6,339 nucleotides of DNA from DATNIC01 sp035604635 (GTDB lineage Bacteria; Vulcanimicrobiota; Vulcanimicrobiia; Vulcanimicrobiales; Vulcanimicrobiaceae). Positions 1 to 6,305 of this stretch are shown in pieces. The translations under genes were made by a program, and so were the position numbers. Numbering within the stretch: the first letter of the stretch is position 1; each line of letters starts with the position of its first letter. Below the pieces are notes generated by a model. That model was not told the origin of the DNA. It did not search any database and saw only the letters and a program-made list of their open reading frames with translations. Where the stretch lies: the NCBI GenBank assembly GCA_035604635.1, contig DATNIC010000105.1:1-6339 (forward strand), given 5' to 3'.

Positions 1-458
1 AGCGCATCGGGTAGAAACTGAACCTGGCGTGCAATCCGATAGATTCCGAAGCCGAAGAACGAATCCAAACACTCTTCATATCCGAAGTCGATGAATGCTC
101 GCTCGCTGATCGTCGGAGAGGGCTCGCTGCTGCGGGCGCTCAGACCGTATCGTTGCACCATCGTCGCAAGCAGCCGAGCATGCCGGCCTTCTTCAAATCC
201 TTGGAGCGCGACAGCCTCGCGAATCAGCGGGTCATGGAGTGATTCCGAGAACCCCAAGACCATCTCCCCGGCGTTGGTCTCGACCTGCAGAGCGGTGCTC
301 CAAAAGGGAATTCCGCGCAAACGTTGGAGTGATTCTTGATCGAGCTCGGGCCACGGGAGATCGCGCGGATCGTATGGCCGATGCGTCGCGATAAAAGCGC
401 GGCAAAAGAGCTCTTTGTGTTCGTCGGAACCGATGTGCATAGCGCATCGGTCAGGCAT
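1..458 (-). CDS. Ferritin-like di-iron protein, N-terminal part (truncated by left window edge)
   Basis: An open frame reads leftward from 458 and leaves the window after 152 complete codons without a stop. It starts MPDRCAMHIGSDEHKELF. The product is not secreted and shows the ligand spacing of a ferritin-like di-iron four-helix bundle: Glu60 (in QVETNAGEM), then Glu90-x-x-His93 (in FEEGRHARLL), then Glu128/Glu129 (in GYEECLDSFF). The fourth helix with its second ExxH would lie beyond the edge. Proteins with this arrangement include N-oxygenases of the AurF type, other oxidases and desaturase-like enzymes; which reaction this one performs cannot be told. The first ATG at 458 is preferred over ATG 440 because a GGGGGAGGAA stretch lies upstream, although its 14-nt spacing to 458 is long. 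The gene is divergent from the squalene synthase gene. The two other open frames over this stretch are Arg/Ser-rich shadows. The coding call is solid, the family likely, the function unknown. Confidence 0.72.
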   Translation of the reverse strand, partial: MPDRCAMHIGSDEHKELFCRAFIATHRPYDPRDLPWPELDQESLQRLRGIPFWSTALQVETNAGEMVLGFSESLHDPLIREAVALQGFEEGRHARLLATMVQRYGLSARSSEPSPTISERAFIDFGYEECLDSFFGFGIYRIARQVQFLPDA

Positions 459-541
459 GGGGTCGTGGGATTCCTCCCCCCGGTGGTGTAAGACAGGGAG
501 GAAAGGTTCGCCCCGATCAGGCTGTTGTGGAGGTCAGTTGA
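459..541. promoter_or_regulatory. Divergent intergenic region between the ferritin-like and squalene synthase genes
   Basis: This 83-bp spacer must carry the 5' signals of both divergent genes unless their promoters lie inside the opposite coding sequence. It holds a GGAGG on each strand serving the flanking genes, plus a second plus-strand GGGAGGAAA (about 497-505) with no start codon at useful spacing. I find no convincing -35/-10 pair, operator palindrome or riboswitch. Confidence 0.4.
473..477 (-). promoter_or_regulatory. Shine-Dalgarno-like GGAGG for the ferritin-like gene
   Basis: The minus strand reads GGAGG inside a longer purine run. It lies 14 nt before ATG 458 and 32 nt before ATG 440, so it favours 458. 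The spacing to 458 is longer than usual, so the start stays tentative. Confidence 0.4.
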
Positions 542-1603
542 ATGACGGTGACCGCCGTTAGGGACGGGGTCGAGGAACGGTATCGCGAGGCGTTACTCTT
601 TAGCCGCTCGATCCTTCCTCTCGTATCGCGCACGTTCGCGATTGGGATCTCGTATCTCCCCGGCGAACTCGGGACCGCCGTTGTCGTAGGCTATCTCATG
701 TGCCGCATCGCCGATACGATCGAGGACGATGCGCACGCGCCGGCGGTGATGAAAAGCCGGCTGCTCGCTAGATTCTTAGAGTGCTTCGACGATGTGGATG
801 TCGCCGAGGAATTCGGGAGCGACGCCGGCGGAGTCCAAGGCTCCGAACACGACCTCGCATGCCTCCAACGAACGGGCGATGTTTTCCTGATCTACCGCAA
901 GCTCTCGGCGCAATCTCGGTCAACGCTGCGCCGCTGGGTCGGTGAGCTCGTGCGCGGCATGCAGCGGTTCGTCGAGCGCTATCCGAACGGTATTCGCATT
1001 CGTACGCTCCCGGAATATCGCGAGTACTGCTACTACGTCGCGGGGACCGTCGGTCATCTGCTCACCGAACTCTGGCGCGAGCACTCAATGTTCATCGACG
1101 ATCGCGTCTACGATCGCTTGCTGCTGGACTGCGAGGCGTTCGGCGAAGCGCAGCAGACTGTCAACATCATTCGGGACATCGCTTCCGACGCCGTTCGTGA
1201 GAACAGCGTGTACGTTCCGCAGGACGCGCTGGCTGCGGTCGGCTCGAGCCAGGATGCGCTCTTTCGTCCCGATCTCATCGAGCGCAACCGGGCCGCCCTC
1301 GACGGGCTGATCGGCTTGGCGCACGAGGATCTCGAAGCATCGCTTCGCTACATCTGCGCGATCCCGCTCGGCGCGTTCCGCATTCGCCTTTTCTGCATTA
1401 TCCCGACGCTGCTGGCGGCTGCCACCTTACGCGAGCTCGAGCGTTCGAGCGAGATGCTCACGCCCGGTGAGACCGTGAAGATCACCCGTCCGGAAGTCAA
1501 GGCGCTGGTGATGACGGCTCCAGTCGCTGCGGTTTCGAACATCGGCGTCCGCTGGCTGGTCGATCGCGTGCGCAGAGAGCCCTTCCTCATAGGCGCCGTC
1601 TAG
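542..1603 (+). CDS. Squalene synthase, eukaryote-like (farnesyl-diphosphate farnesyltransferase)
   Basis: This enzyme would join two farnesyl diphosphates head to head to presqualene diphosphate and reduce that to squalene, the precursor of hopanoids or sterols. The 353-residue protein carries the family landmarks in order: SRTF at 29-32; the first Asp-rich motif DTIEDD at 58-63; EYCYYVAGTVG at 161-171, matching the eukaryotic YCHYVAGLVG block whose first Tyr is catalytic; the second Asp-rich motif NIIRDIASD at 208-216; and RLFCIIPTLLAAATL at 282-296, followed by VKITRPEV. These resemble the eukaryotic/Methylococcus-type enzyme more than bacterial HpnC/HpnD or CrtB. The C-terminal membrane anchor of eukaryotic homologues is absent. 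The ATG is firm: TGGAGGT at 528-534 sits 7 nt upstream and an in-frame TGA directly precedes it. The GT39 gene follows after 39 bp in the same frame, probably in one transcript. Dehydrosqualene or phytoene synthase activity is a less likely alternative. Confidence 0.9.
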   Translation: MTVTAVRDGVEERYREALLFSRSILPLVSRTFAIGISYLPGELGTAVVVGYLMCRIADTIEDDAHAPAVMKSRLLARFLECFDDVDVAEEFGSDAGGVQGSEHDLACLQRTGDVFLIYRKLSAQSRSTLRRWVGELVRGMQRFVERYPNGIRIRTLPEYREYCYYVAGTVGHLLTELWREHSMFIDDRVYDRLLLDCEAFGEAQQTVNIIRDIASDAVRENSVYVPQDALAAVGSSQDALFRPDLIERNRAALDGLIGLAHEDLEASLRYICAIPLGAFRIRLFCIIPTLLAAATLRELERSSEMLTPGETVKITRPEVKALVMTAPVAAVSNIGVRWLVDRVRREPFLIGAV

Positions 1604-1642
1604 ATCAATCGCTCCTTAGCAGCCTGGCTCGCTGCCGGGGCG

Positions 1643-3088
1643 ATGATTACGCTCGCGCTTCACATCGCGACGAGCTTTCGCTACGGCTACCAGCGCGACG
1701 AGCTGTACTTCATCGCTTGCGGACATCGACTCGCGTGGGGGTACGTCGATCAGCCGCCGCTCATCGCCGTGCTCGCGAACGCCGCGTTACGCATCGGCGA
1801 CTCGATCACGGCGATCCGCTTCCTGCCGGGTGTCGCTGCCGGTCTGCTGGTCGCCCTCTGCGGCTGGTTGAGCGTCCGTCTCGGTGGCGGCATGTTCGCG
1901 TGCGCGTTGTGCATGCTCGCCGTCGCGCTCGCGCCCTTCGATTTCGCGGTAGGCAACCTGCTAACGATGAACGCGTTCGAGCCGCTGTTCTGGACCGGCG
2001 CCGCGGCGCTGGTCATTCTGCAACTCGAGGCGCCCGCGGCCTGGCGCTGGCCGGTCCTCGGCTTGGTCCTTGGTCTGGGCTTCCTCAACAAATGGTCGAT
2101 GCTCGCGTTCGCCTTGGCGCTCGCTGCCGGGATCGCGTTCTCAAGCGCGCGGCGGATCCTCCGCTCGCCGGGCCTCGCCGTCTGCATCCTGGTCGCCGCA
2201 GCGCTTGCCGCGCCGAATCTCTGGTGGCAAGCAGCGAACGGCTGGCCGCAAATCGAGCTCCTGCGCAACGCGGCCGCGCTCAAGGACCAAAGTGGCGGTC
2301 CGCTTGCCTTTGTGTTGCAGCAAACGCTCGTCATGGGGCCGGGCACGGTCCCGTTATGGATCGCGGGCCTCGTCCTACTCTCGCGGCGGTTCGCGGCCTT
2401 GGACTGGAGTTACGGCATCCTGCTCGTTTTCTACGTCGGGCTTGGGGCGAAGGTCTATTACATGGCGCCGATCTATCCGCTGCTCATAGCAGCTGGGGCA
2501 CCGCTCCTGCAACAGCTCGTCGCGCGCGCGCCCTGGCGGATCGCGCTGACCGGCTTCGTCGCGCTTTCGTCGCTCGCGATCTTGCCCGCCGCGACGCCGA
2601 TTCTTCCGCTCGACGACTACCTGGTATATCAGCGCGTCCTCGACTTTCGTCCCGTCCGCATGGAGCGCCGCGATGAAGGCCTCGTCCCGCAGCATTTCGC
2701 GGATCAACTCGGCTGGCCGTCATTGGTTGCGACCGCGCGCCGCGCTGCTTCGCATTTGCGGCCCGGCGAACGCGCATCGGCTGCGATCCTGACGTCGGAT
2801 TACGGTCAAGCCGCGGCGCTCGCGTTTTTGGGCCGTGGGGACCTGCCCATCGCGATCAGCGGCCACAACGAGTACTACGTGTGGGGACCGCATGGCGACC
2901 ATCCGGTCCTGCTGGCGATCGGCCTTCCACGCGAAACCCTTCTGCGGGCATATCGCGACGTACGACAGATCGACACGTATGAAGATCCCTACGTGCTTCC
3001 CTACTCGAATCGTTTAGCCGTCTACCTGTGTCGCGACCCGCGTCTTCCGCTCACGGCCTTTTGGCCGCAACTGCGCCGTTACATCTGA
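1643..3088 (+). CDS. GT39-family (ArnT/PMT-like) membrane glycosyltransferase
   Basis: The 481-residue product looks like a family 39 glycosyltransferase, which moves a sugar from a polyprenyl-phosphate carrier to an envelope acceptor on the outer face of the inner membrane. The first loop holds the hallmark RDELYF (18-23, with acidic Asp19/Glu20 at the expected catalytic place) and GYVDQPPL (33-40). Further family-like blocks are MNAFEPLFW (109-117), FLNKWSML (147-154), APNLWWQ (190-196) and KVYYMAPIYPL (270-280). About ten membrane segments fill residues 1-320, followed by a soluble domain with SDYGQAAAL and ISGHNEYYVWGP near 385-416. Sugar and acceptor are unknown. ATG 1643 is the only standard start after the preceding TAG; its ribosome site is poor (GGGG 2 nt away), so translation may be coupled to the upstream gene. 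With this start the first membrane helix is only about 11 residues, which suggests a missing N-terminus. The last 24 codons overlap the opposite-strand GT87 gene. Confidence 0.87.
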   Translation: MITLALHIATSFRYGYQRDELYFIACGHRLAWGYVDQPPLIAVLANAALRIGDSITAIRFLPGVAAGLLVALCGWLSVRLGGGMFACALCMLAVALAPFDFAVGNLLTMNAFEPLFWTGAAALVILQLEAPAAWRWPVLGLVLGLGFLNKWSMLAFALALAAGIAFSSARRILRSPGLAVCILVAAALAAPNLWWQAANGWPQIELLRNAAALKDQSGGPLAFVLQQTLVMGPGTVPLWIAGLVLLSRRFAALDWSYGILLVFYVGLGAKVYYMAPIYPLLIAAGAPLLQQLVARAPWRIALTGFVALSSLAILPAATPILPLDDYLVYQRVLDFRPVRMERRDEGLVPQHFADQLGWPSLVATARRAASHLRPGERASAAILTSDYGQAAALAFLGRGDLPIAISGHNEYYVWGPHGDHPVLLAIGLPRETLLRAYRDVRQIDTYEDPYVLPYSNRLAVYLCRDPRLPLTAFWPQLRRYI

Positions 3089-4579
3089 CGGCACGCTTGT
3101 CGGCACGCCGTCCCGTAAAGGTGCCGTCCGAGGGTAGCCGGCTAACGTCGCCGCCAGTGAGCCCCACACGAGCACCGATCCGGCGAGCGAGAGGGAGCGC
3201 ACGAATGCGGCGAAGGGGTCGACGCGCTCGAGGCCGGCCGCGACCTGCTCGGCTTCCCAGACGGCGCTCACCGGTTGATTCAGGCTGACCGTGAATCCGC
3301 GCGGGAGGCCGTCCGGCCATAGCCCGACCGCCTGACTCGGCGCCGCTGCCCAGATCGGCAGGATGCAGAGCGCGACGACGAACGGCGCGAGACGGAGCCG
3401 CAAGGGCACCGCGGGCGCGAGCGCGACGATCTCGAGGCCGACGATCAAGGCGACAAGGAAATCATACACTCCGCCGATCTTTCCTTGGGTCATCGCAACC
3501 CAATCCGTCGCGACGATGACCGTCCCGATCGCGCCCGCGACCCAAGCCCAGCCGCGCGCGCGGTGCAGGCAGAGCATCGCGGGCAAGAAGACGACGATGA
3601 GATCGTGGACGTGCAAGAACGGCGAGACGAGCGGCAACACCGCGCATGCGAGTGCGGCCGACTCAAGCTCGCGCGCCCGCGTCCGGTAGACGACGATCGC
3701 GAGCACGGCGACGGCGATCAACGCGCAAACCACACCGAGCGCCGCTGCTGCCGGAGCGGGAATCCCAAAGCCGAACAGGATCGAGGCAGGCGTGATCTGC
3801 AGGAAGCTAAAGCGTTCGGCCGAGGTGTGACCGCGCAAGGCCCGCGCGTAGCGGCCGATCTCGTCCGGCCCGCCCGCGACGATGAGATTCGTCACGACGA
3901 ATGCCCCACAAGCGGCGGCGAGCGAGACGAAGCCGCGGCGCGAGCGAAGCAGCCCCAAGAGTGCAAAGCTCACGTTCGGCTTCAGGACGAGCGCGCCGAA
4001 CGATGCGAGTGCAGACCAAGGCCAGCGGCCGTCGCGCAGCAGCCACAGCGCAGCGATAACCATCGCGATCGCAACGAGCGCAGACTGACCGAGGCTGAAT
4101 CCATACGAGAGTGGACTGAACGCCGCAGCCAATGCCACGATGATCGGCGCGTCGCTCCACCGGATCTTGCGACCCGCGAGCGTAAAGGATCCCAGAAAAA
4201 TCACGAGGACGGCGACCCCGAGGATTGCGCCCCAAAGCTTCGCGGCAATCTCGAACGGAAACCGCGCGAGGATTGCCCAAAACGGCAAACTGATCGGCGG
4301 ACCCAAGAACGGCAACACCTCGGTGCGCGCCGCGTCGACGCCGGGAATCGTTTTTTCCACGGTCCAGATTTGCGTCGAGTAGGGATCGCCGCCCGCGGCC
4401 CAAGTCGCGCCCGCCGCGTAGTACGCTTCGAAATCCCGCATCATCGGACCGGGGACAGAATACGGTCGAAATAGCAAGAACACGGCGGCGAAAAAGATCA
4501 CCAAGCCCAGCCCGAGCGCCCCCGCGAAATGCGAAAAACGCTCTGCTTTCACTGTCGAGTCGAGACTATCGCGCTGCAC
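3014..4579 (-). CDS. GT87-family (DUF2029, PimE-like) membrane glycosyltransferase
   Basis: This is a polytopic protein of 521 residues from GTG 4579, with about a dozen hydrophobic segments. Family 87 enzymes such as mycobacterial PimE transfer mannose or related sugars from polyprenyl-phosphate donors outside the inner membrane. Visible landmarks, numbered from the GTG, are RDFEAYYAAG (48-57, with the likely essential Asp49), GGDPYS (63-68), FLGPPISLPFW (91-101), LKPNVSF (199-205) and SPFLHVHDL (319-327). The donor and acceptor cannot be read from the sequence. The frame stays open to a TTG at 4615, but GTG 4579 is chosen because GGAGGA lies just upstream and nothing convincing precedes the TTG; another GTG lies at 4552. 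After the last membrane segment a tail of about 40 residues, rich in Arg, Pro and Thr, runs antisense through the end of the GT39 gene. No hairpin terminator is possible between the two convergent genes. Their similar chemistry hints at a shared glycan pathway. Confidence 0.83.
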   Translation of the reverse strand: MQRDSLDSTVKAERFSHFAGALGLGLVIFFAAVFLLFRPYSVPGPMMRDFEAYYAAGATWAAGGDPYSTQIWTVEKTIPGVDAARTEVLPFLGPPISLPFWAILARFPFEIAAKLWGAILGVAVLVIFLGSFTLAGRKIRWSDAPIIVALAAAFSPLSYGFSLGQSALVAIAMVIAALWLLRDGRWPWSALASFGALVLKPNVSFALLGLLRSRRGFVSLAAACGAFVVTNLIVAGGPDEIGRYARALRGHTSAERFSFLQITPASILFGFGIPAPAAAALGVVCALIAVAVLAIVVYRTRARELESAALACAVLPLVSPFLHVHDLIVVFLPAMLCLHRARGWAWVAGAIGTVIVATDWVAMTQGKIGGVYDFLVALIVGLEIVALAPAVPLRLRLAPFVVALCILPIWAAAPSQAVGLWPDGLPRGFTVSLNQPVSAVWEAEQVAAGLERVDPFAAFVRSLSLAGSVLVWGSLAATLAGYPRTAPLRDGVPTSVPSDVTAQLRPKGRERKTRVATQVDG

Positions 4580-4627
4580 CCATCCTCCGAGGAAAAGCCC
4601 CTGTAAACGCCGCAACCGGACTCAACT
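4580..4627. promoter_or_regulatory. Short divergent spacer between the GT87 and hydrolase genes
   Basis: Only 48 bp separate GTG 4579 from ATG 4628, or 12 bp if the GT87 gene starts at TTG 4615. Promoter elements must overlap each other or the opposite coding sequence. The plus strand has TGTAAAC at 4602-4608, a weak -10-like element that would give a leader of only about a dozen bases with no ribosome site. The minus strand has CATAGT (4629-4624) as a weak -10-like element. Neither has a recognisable -35, so both are only suggestions. Confidence 0.2.
4583..4588 (-). promoter_or_regulatory. GGAGGA ribosome-binding site deciding the GT87 start
   Basis: The minus strand reads GGAGGA-TGG-GTG, so a strong Shine-Dalgarno sequence stands 3-4 nt before GTG 4579. 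The spacing is a little tight. It is still the only good site near the beginning of this frame and argues against the longer TTG 4615 start. The ATG formed inside GGATGG is out of frame and meets a stop after five codons. Confidence 0.5.
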
Positions 4628-5434
4628 ATGAGCACGGCACCGGATCCCATTACCCTGAGGAGCGAATATACAAACGTCCGCGAACTGCGGATGCACGCCC
4701 GTGTCGCGGTCGAACCCGGAACGGAAAACCGCACGCCCGTCGTGCTTGTTCACGGGTTTGTGCTTGCCAGTCGCGTTATGGCACCGGCCGCTCAACTCCT
4801 TGCCCGCGATTTTCCGGTCTACGTCCCCGACATGCCGGGCTTTGGCGAGAGTGACAAGCCGCCCGCGCAGACGCTCAACCAGTTGACGGAATGGCTCGAC
4901 GCATGGCTCGAAGCGCGCGGCATCGAACGCGCTTCGTTCATCGGCAACTCAATGGGCGCCGAGCTGATAATCACTTTGGGCGCGACGCATCCCAACCGCG
5001 TTGCGCGGCTCATTCTGCAAGGTCCAAGCGTCGATCCGCCCGCGCGATCCTACGACGGCATGGCCGGACGCTTGATGAAGAACATGATCCGCGAACGCTC
5101 GAGCGCGCTCAACGAGATCGCACGCGAAGATTATGCCAAGGCGACGATCCCGCGGGTCGTCAAAACCGCCTACATGACGTTCCGGGACGAACCGGAGAAG
5201 AAGCTGCCGAAGATTCAGGCTCCGGTTTTGGTCGTCCGGGCGGGGGACGACCCGGTCATTTCACCGGAATGGGCGCAGCATTGCGCCGACATCGCCCCTG
5301 ACGGGCGCTTGATCGTGATCCCCGGTTACTGCCACACGATTCACTTCATCGCCCCGGACGTGTTCGTCGATGCGATCCGCCCGTTCTTGTTCGAGGGCGA
5401 GCGCGAATCACGCGTCGCGGTTGCGCTCGGTTAG
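4628..5434 (+). CDS. Alpha/beta-hydrolase fold enzyme
   Basis: This 268-residue soluble protein has the full catalytic machinery of the alpha/beta-hydrolase fold: the oxyanion strand VVLVHGF (38-44), PDMPGFGESDKP (67-78), the nucleophile elbow GNSMG (106-110, Ser108), the acid in AGDDPV (205-210, Asp207 or Asp208), and the base in GYCHTIHF (233-240, most likely His236). It resembles the large group of esterases, C-C bond (MhpC/BphD-like) hydrolases and haloperoxidase-like proteins. The substrate cannot be assigned, and no signal peptide is seen, so it is probably cytoplasmic. The length is normal for the family. ATG 4628 has no recognisable ribosome-binding site, only a lone GGA, so the mRNA may be nearly leaderless. 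The gene is divergent from the GT87 gene, and its last nine codons overlap the end of the convergent PilZ gene. Confidence in the fold is high and in the reaction low. Confidence 0.9.
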   Translation: MSTAPDPITLRSEYTNVRELRMHARVAVEPGTENRTPVVLVHGFVLASRVMAPAAQLLARDFPVYVPDMPGFGESDKPPAQTLNQLTEWLDAWLEARGIERASFIGNSMGAELIITLGATHPNRVARLILQGPSVDPPARSYDGMAGRLMKNMIRERSSALNEIAREDYAKATIPRVVKTAYMTFRDEPEKKLPKIQAPVLVVRAGDDPVISPEWAQHCADIAPDGRLIVIPGYCHTIHFIAPDVFVDAIRPFLFEGERESRVAVALG

Positions 5435-6241
5435 CTCGTGAAGCTGCGAAAGGTGGATGTAGCGGCGTAGCTCGTCGACCACGTGCTGCGTCGGATCGAC
5501 AAAAGCGATCCCATATTGCCAACGCGGGTTGCTGACTTCCTTGAGGACTTTGACGACGCGGCCTTTCAGCGGCATCTTATCGAACGGGTGCACCGAGACC
5601 CCGTGAATCGTCTTGTCGCCGCTCGGCGCAAGCTTTGCTTGTTTGAGGACCTCTTCCGGGAGCGTCAGCATAAAATCGAGCATGTCGCCGTCATCGAAGT
5701 GCTCGATCGTCTCGAGACGCATGCCGCCGGTGCTCAAATTGCTCGCCTTGCCCAGGCGTTTGGTCTTTTGACCGGCGCGCGCATAGAGCGTGTCGAAGCT
5801 GACGTTCGCACGGAAAGCCGCCCGCTTGGTATTGAGCTGCGCGGCAACCCGTGAGGCGATCGTGCTCTCTCGCTCGGGTCGCGCCTTCGACTGGCGATCG
5901 ACCTCGAGGATCTTGCCGACGAGAAGATCGCGATCCGCGGCCGGCAAGTTCTGGAAACGGACTCCGTAGTAGCTTACGACCGAATCGGGCTCTTGCTTGC
6001 GTCCCACGATCTGGCCGGGCAGTCGCAGCGCATGATCGGAGAGGGCCTTCCACTCCAACGTTAGGAACGAGCTGATCTTCAGCTCCAGCGCGGCGCGCAA
6101 CCAAGCGCCTTCCTCGGAGATGCGCGCGAGCGTCGCGGAGATCGCGGCGTGACCGGGGATGTGGCAATTGATCCGCTCGTCCAGCGTCAGCCACAGGGAG
6201 CCGCTTCGGGTGCCGCCGGAGGCGGCTTGGGCGTCGGTCAT
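5408..6241 (-). CDS. Tandem PilZ-domain protein (c-di-GMP effector)
   Basis: The 277-residue cytoplasmic protein appears to contain two PilZ-like beta-barrels. The C-terminal one (about 138-263) has the canonical c-di-GMP signature: RAAFR at 140-144 (RxxxR) and NLSTGG at 168-173 (N/D-x-S-x-x-G), then GRVVKV and WQYGIAFVD strands. The N-terminal one (about 20-112) keeps the fold pattern, ending YYGVRFQNLPAADRDLLVGKI, but where the signature belongs it has DERINCH and ISEEGAW, so it probably does not bind the nucleotide. That arrangement suggests a sensor domain plus a partner-contact domain. PilZ proteins typically control motility, pili or exopolysaccharide. The start is well supported by GGAGG (plus-strand cctcc at 6246-6250) 4 nt before the ATG. 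The gene is divergent from a pilT-like start 64 bp away, which supports a role in pilus control. Its 3' end overlaps the hydrolase gene. Confidence 0.85.
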   Translation of the reverse strand: MTDAQAASGGTRSGSLWLTLDERINCHIPGHAAISATLARISEEGAWLRAALELKISSFLTLEWKALSDHALRLPGQIVGRKQEPDSVVSYYGVRFQNLPAADRDLLVGKILEVDRQSKARPERESTIASRVAAQLNTKRAAFRANVSFDTLYARAGQKTKRLGKASNLSTGGMRLETIEHFDDGDMLDFMLTLPEEVLKQAKLAPSGDKTIHGVSVHPFDKMPLKGRVVKVLKEVSNPRWQYGIAFVDPTQHVVDELRRYIHLSQLHELTERNRDA

Positions 6242-6305
6242 CGTGCCTCCACGAAATGAAATAGAACCCGGTTGCTGGAGTTAACGAATCGAGCGGGCGC
6301 TCCCT
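6242..6305. promoter_or_regulatory. Divergent spacer between the PilZ gene and the right-edge gene
   Basis: This 64-bp spacer is lower in GC than its surroundings in its left half and contains the ribosome site of the PilZ gene. It also holds a small dyad, GAGCG-GG-CGCTC (6291-6302), and a GTTAAC palindrome (6280-6285), either of which could be a protein site or chance. I see no clear promoter. Confidence 0.3.

Noticed and set aside
91..447. Short open frames on both strands in the left-edge region
   Set aside because: Both overlap the minus-strand frame that encodes the E, ExxH, E pattern. Their own products are Ser/Arg-rich and featureless.
1..450. Ten-base direct repeat agcgcatcgg at 1-10 and 441-450
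   Set aside because: Near-copies occur inside coding sequence elsewhere (for example around 2771), and no flanking structure suggests an attachment site or mobile element. Chance in GC-rich DNA is the simplest reading.
1601..1603. Genome-wide TAG recoding (for example pyrrolysine) as the cause of the in-frame TAG
   Set aside because: The hydrolase gene also ends in TAG at a normal family length, and reading through it would add only a short unrelated tail. A single in-frame TAG does not support recoding.
1717..2676. A 319-codon plus-strand open frame inside the GT39 gene
   Set aside because: It is an Arg-rich out-of-frame shadow without hydrophobic segments or motifs; the GT39 frame has conserved blocks throughout.
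3090..3109. Tandem CGGCACGC copies just after the GT39 stop, considered as a terminator or repeat
   Set aside because: The copies are direct, not inverted, have no T-run, and lie inside the GT87 coding frame.
3485..4474. A 329-codon plus-strand open frame opposite the GT87 gene
   Set aside because: Its product is an extreme Arg/Asp/Glu-rich string with no domain pattern, and it lies antisense to a protein with clear GT87 motifs. It is open because GC-rich codon usage avoids TTA, CTA and TCA.
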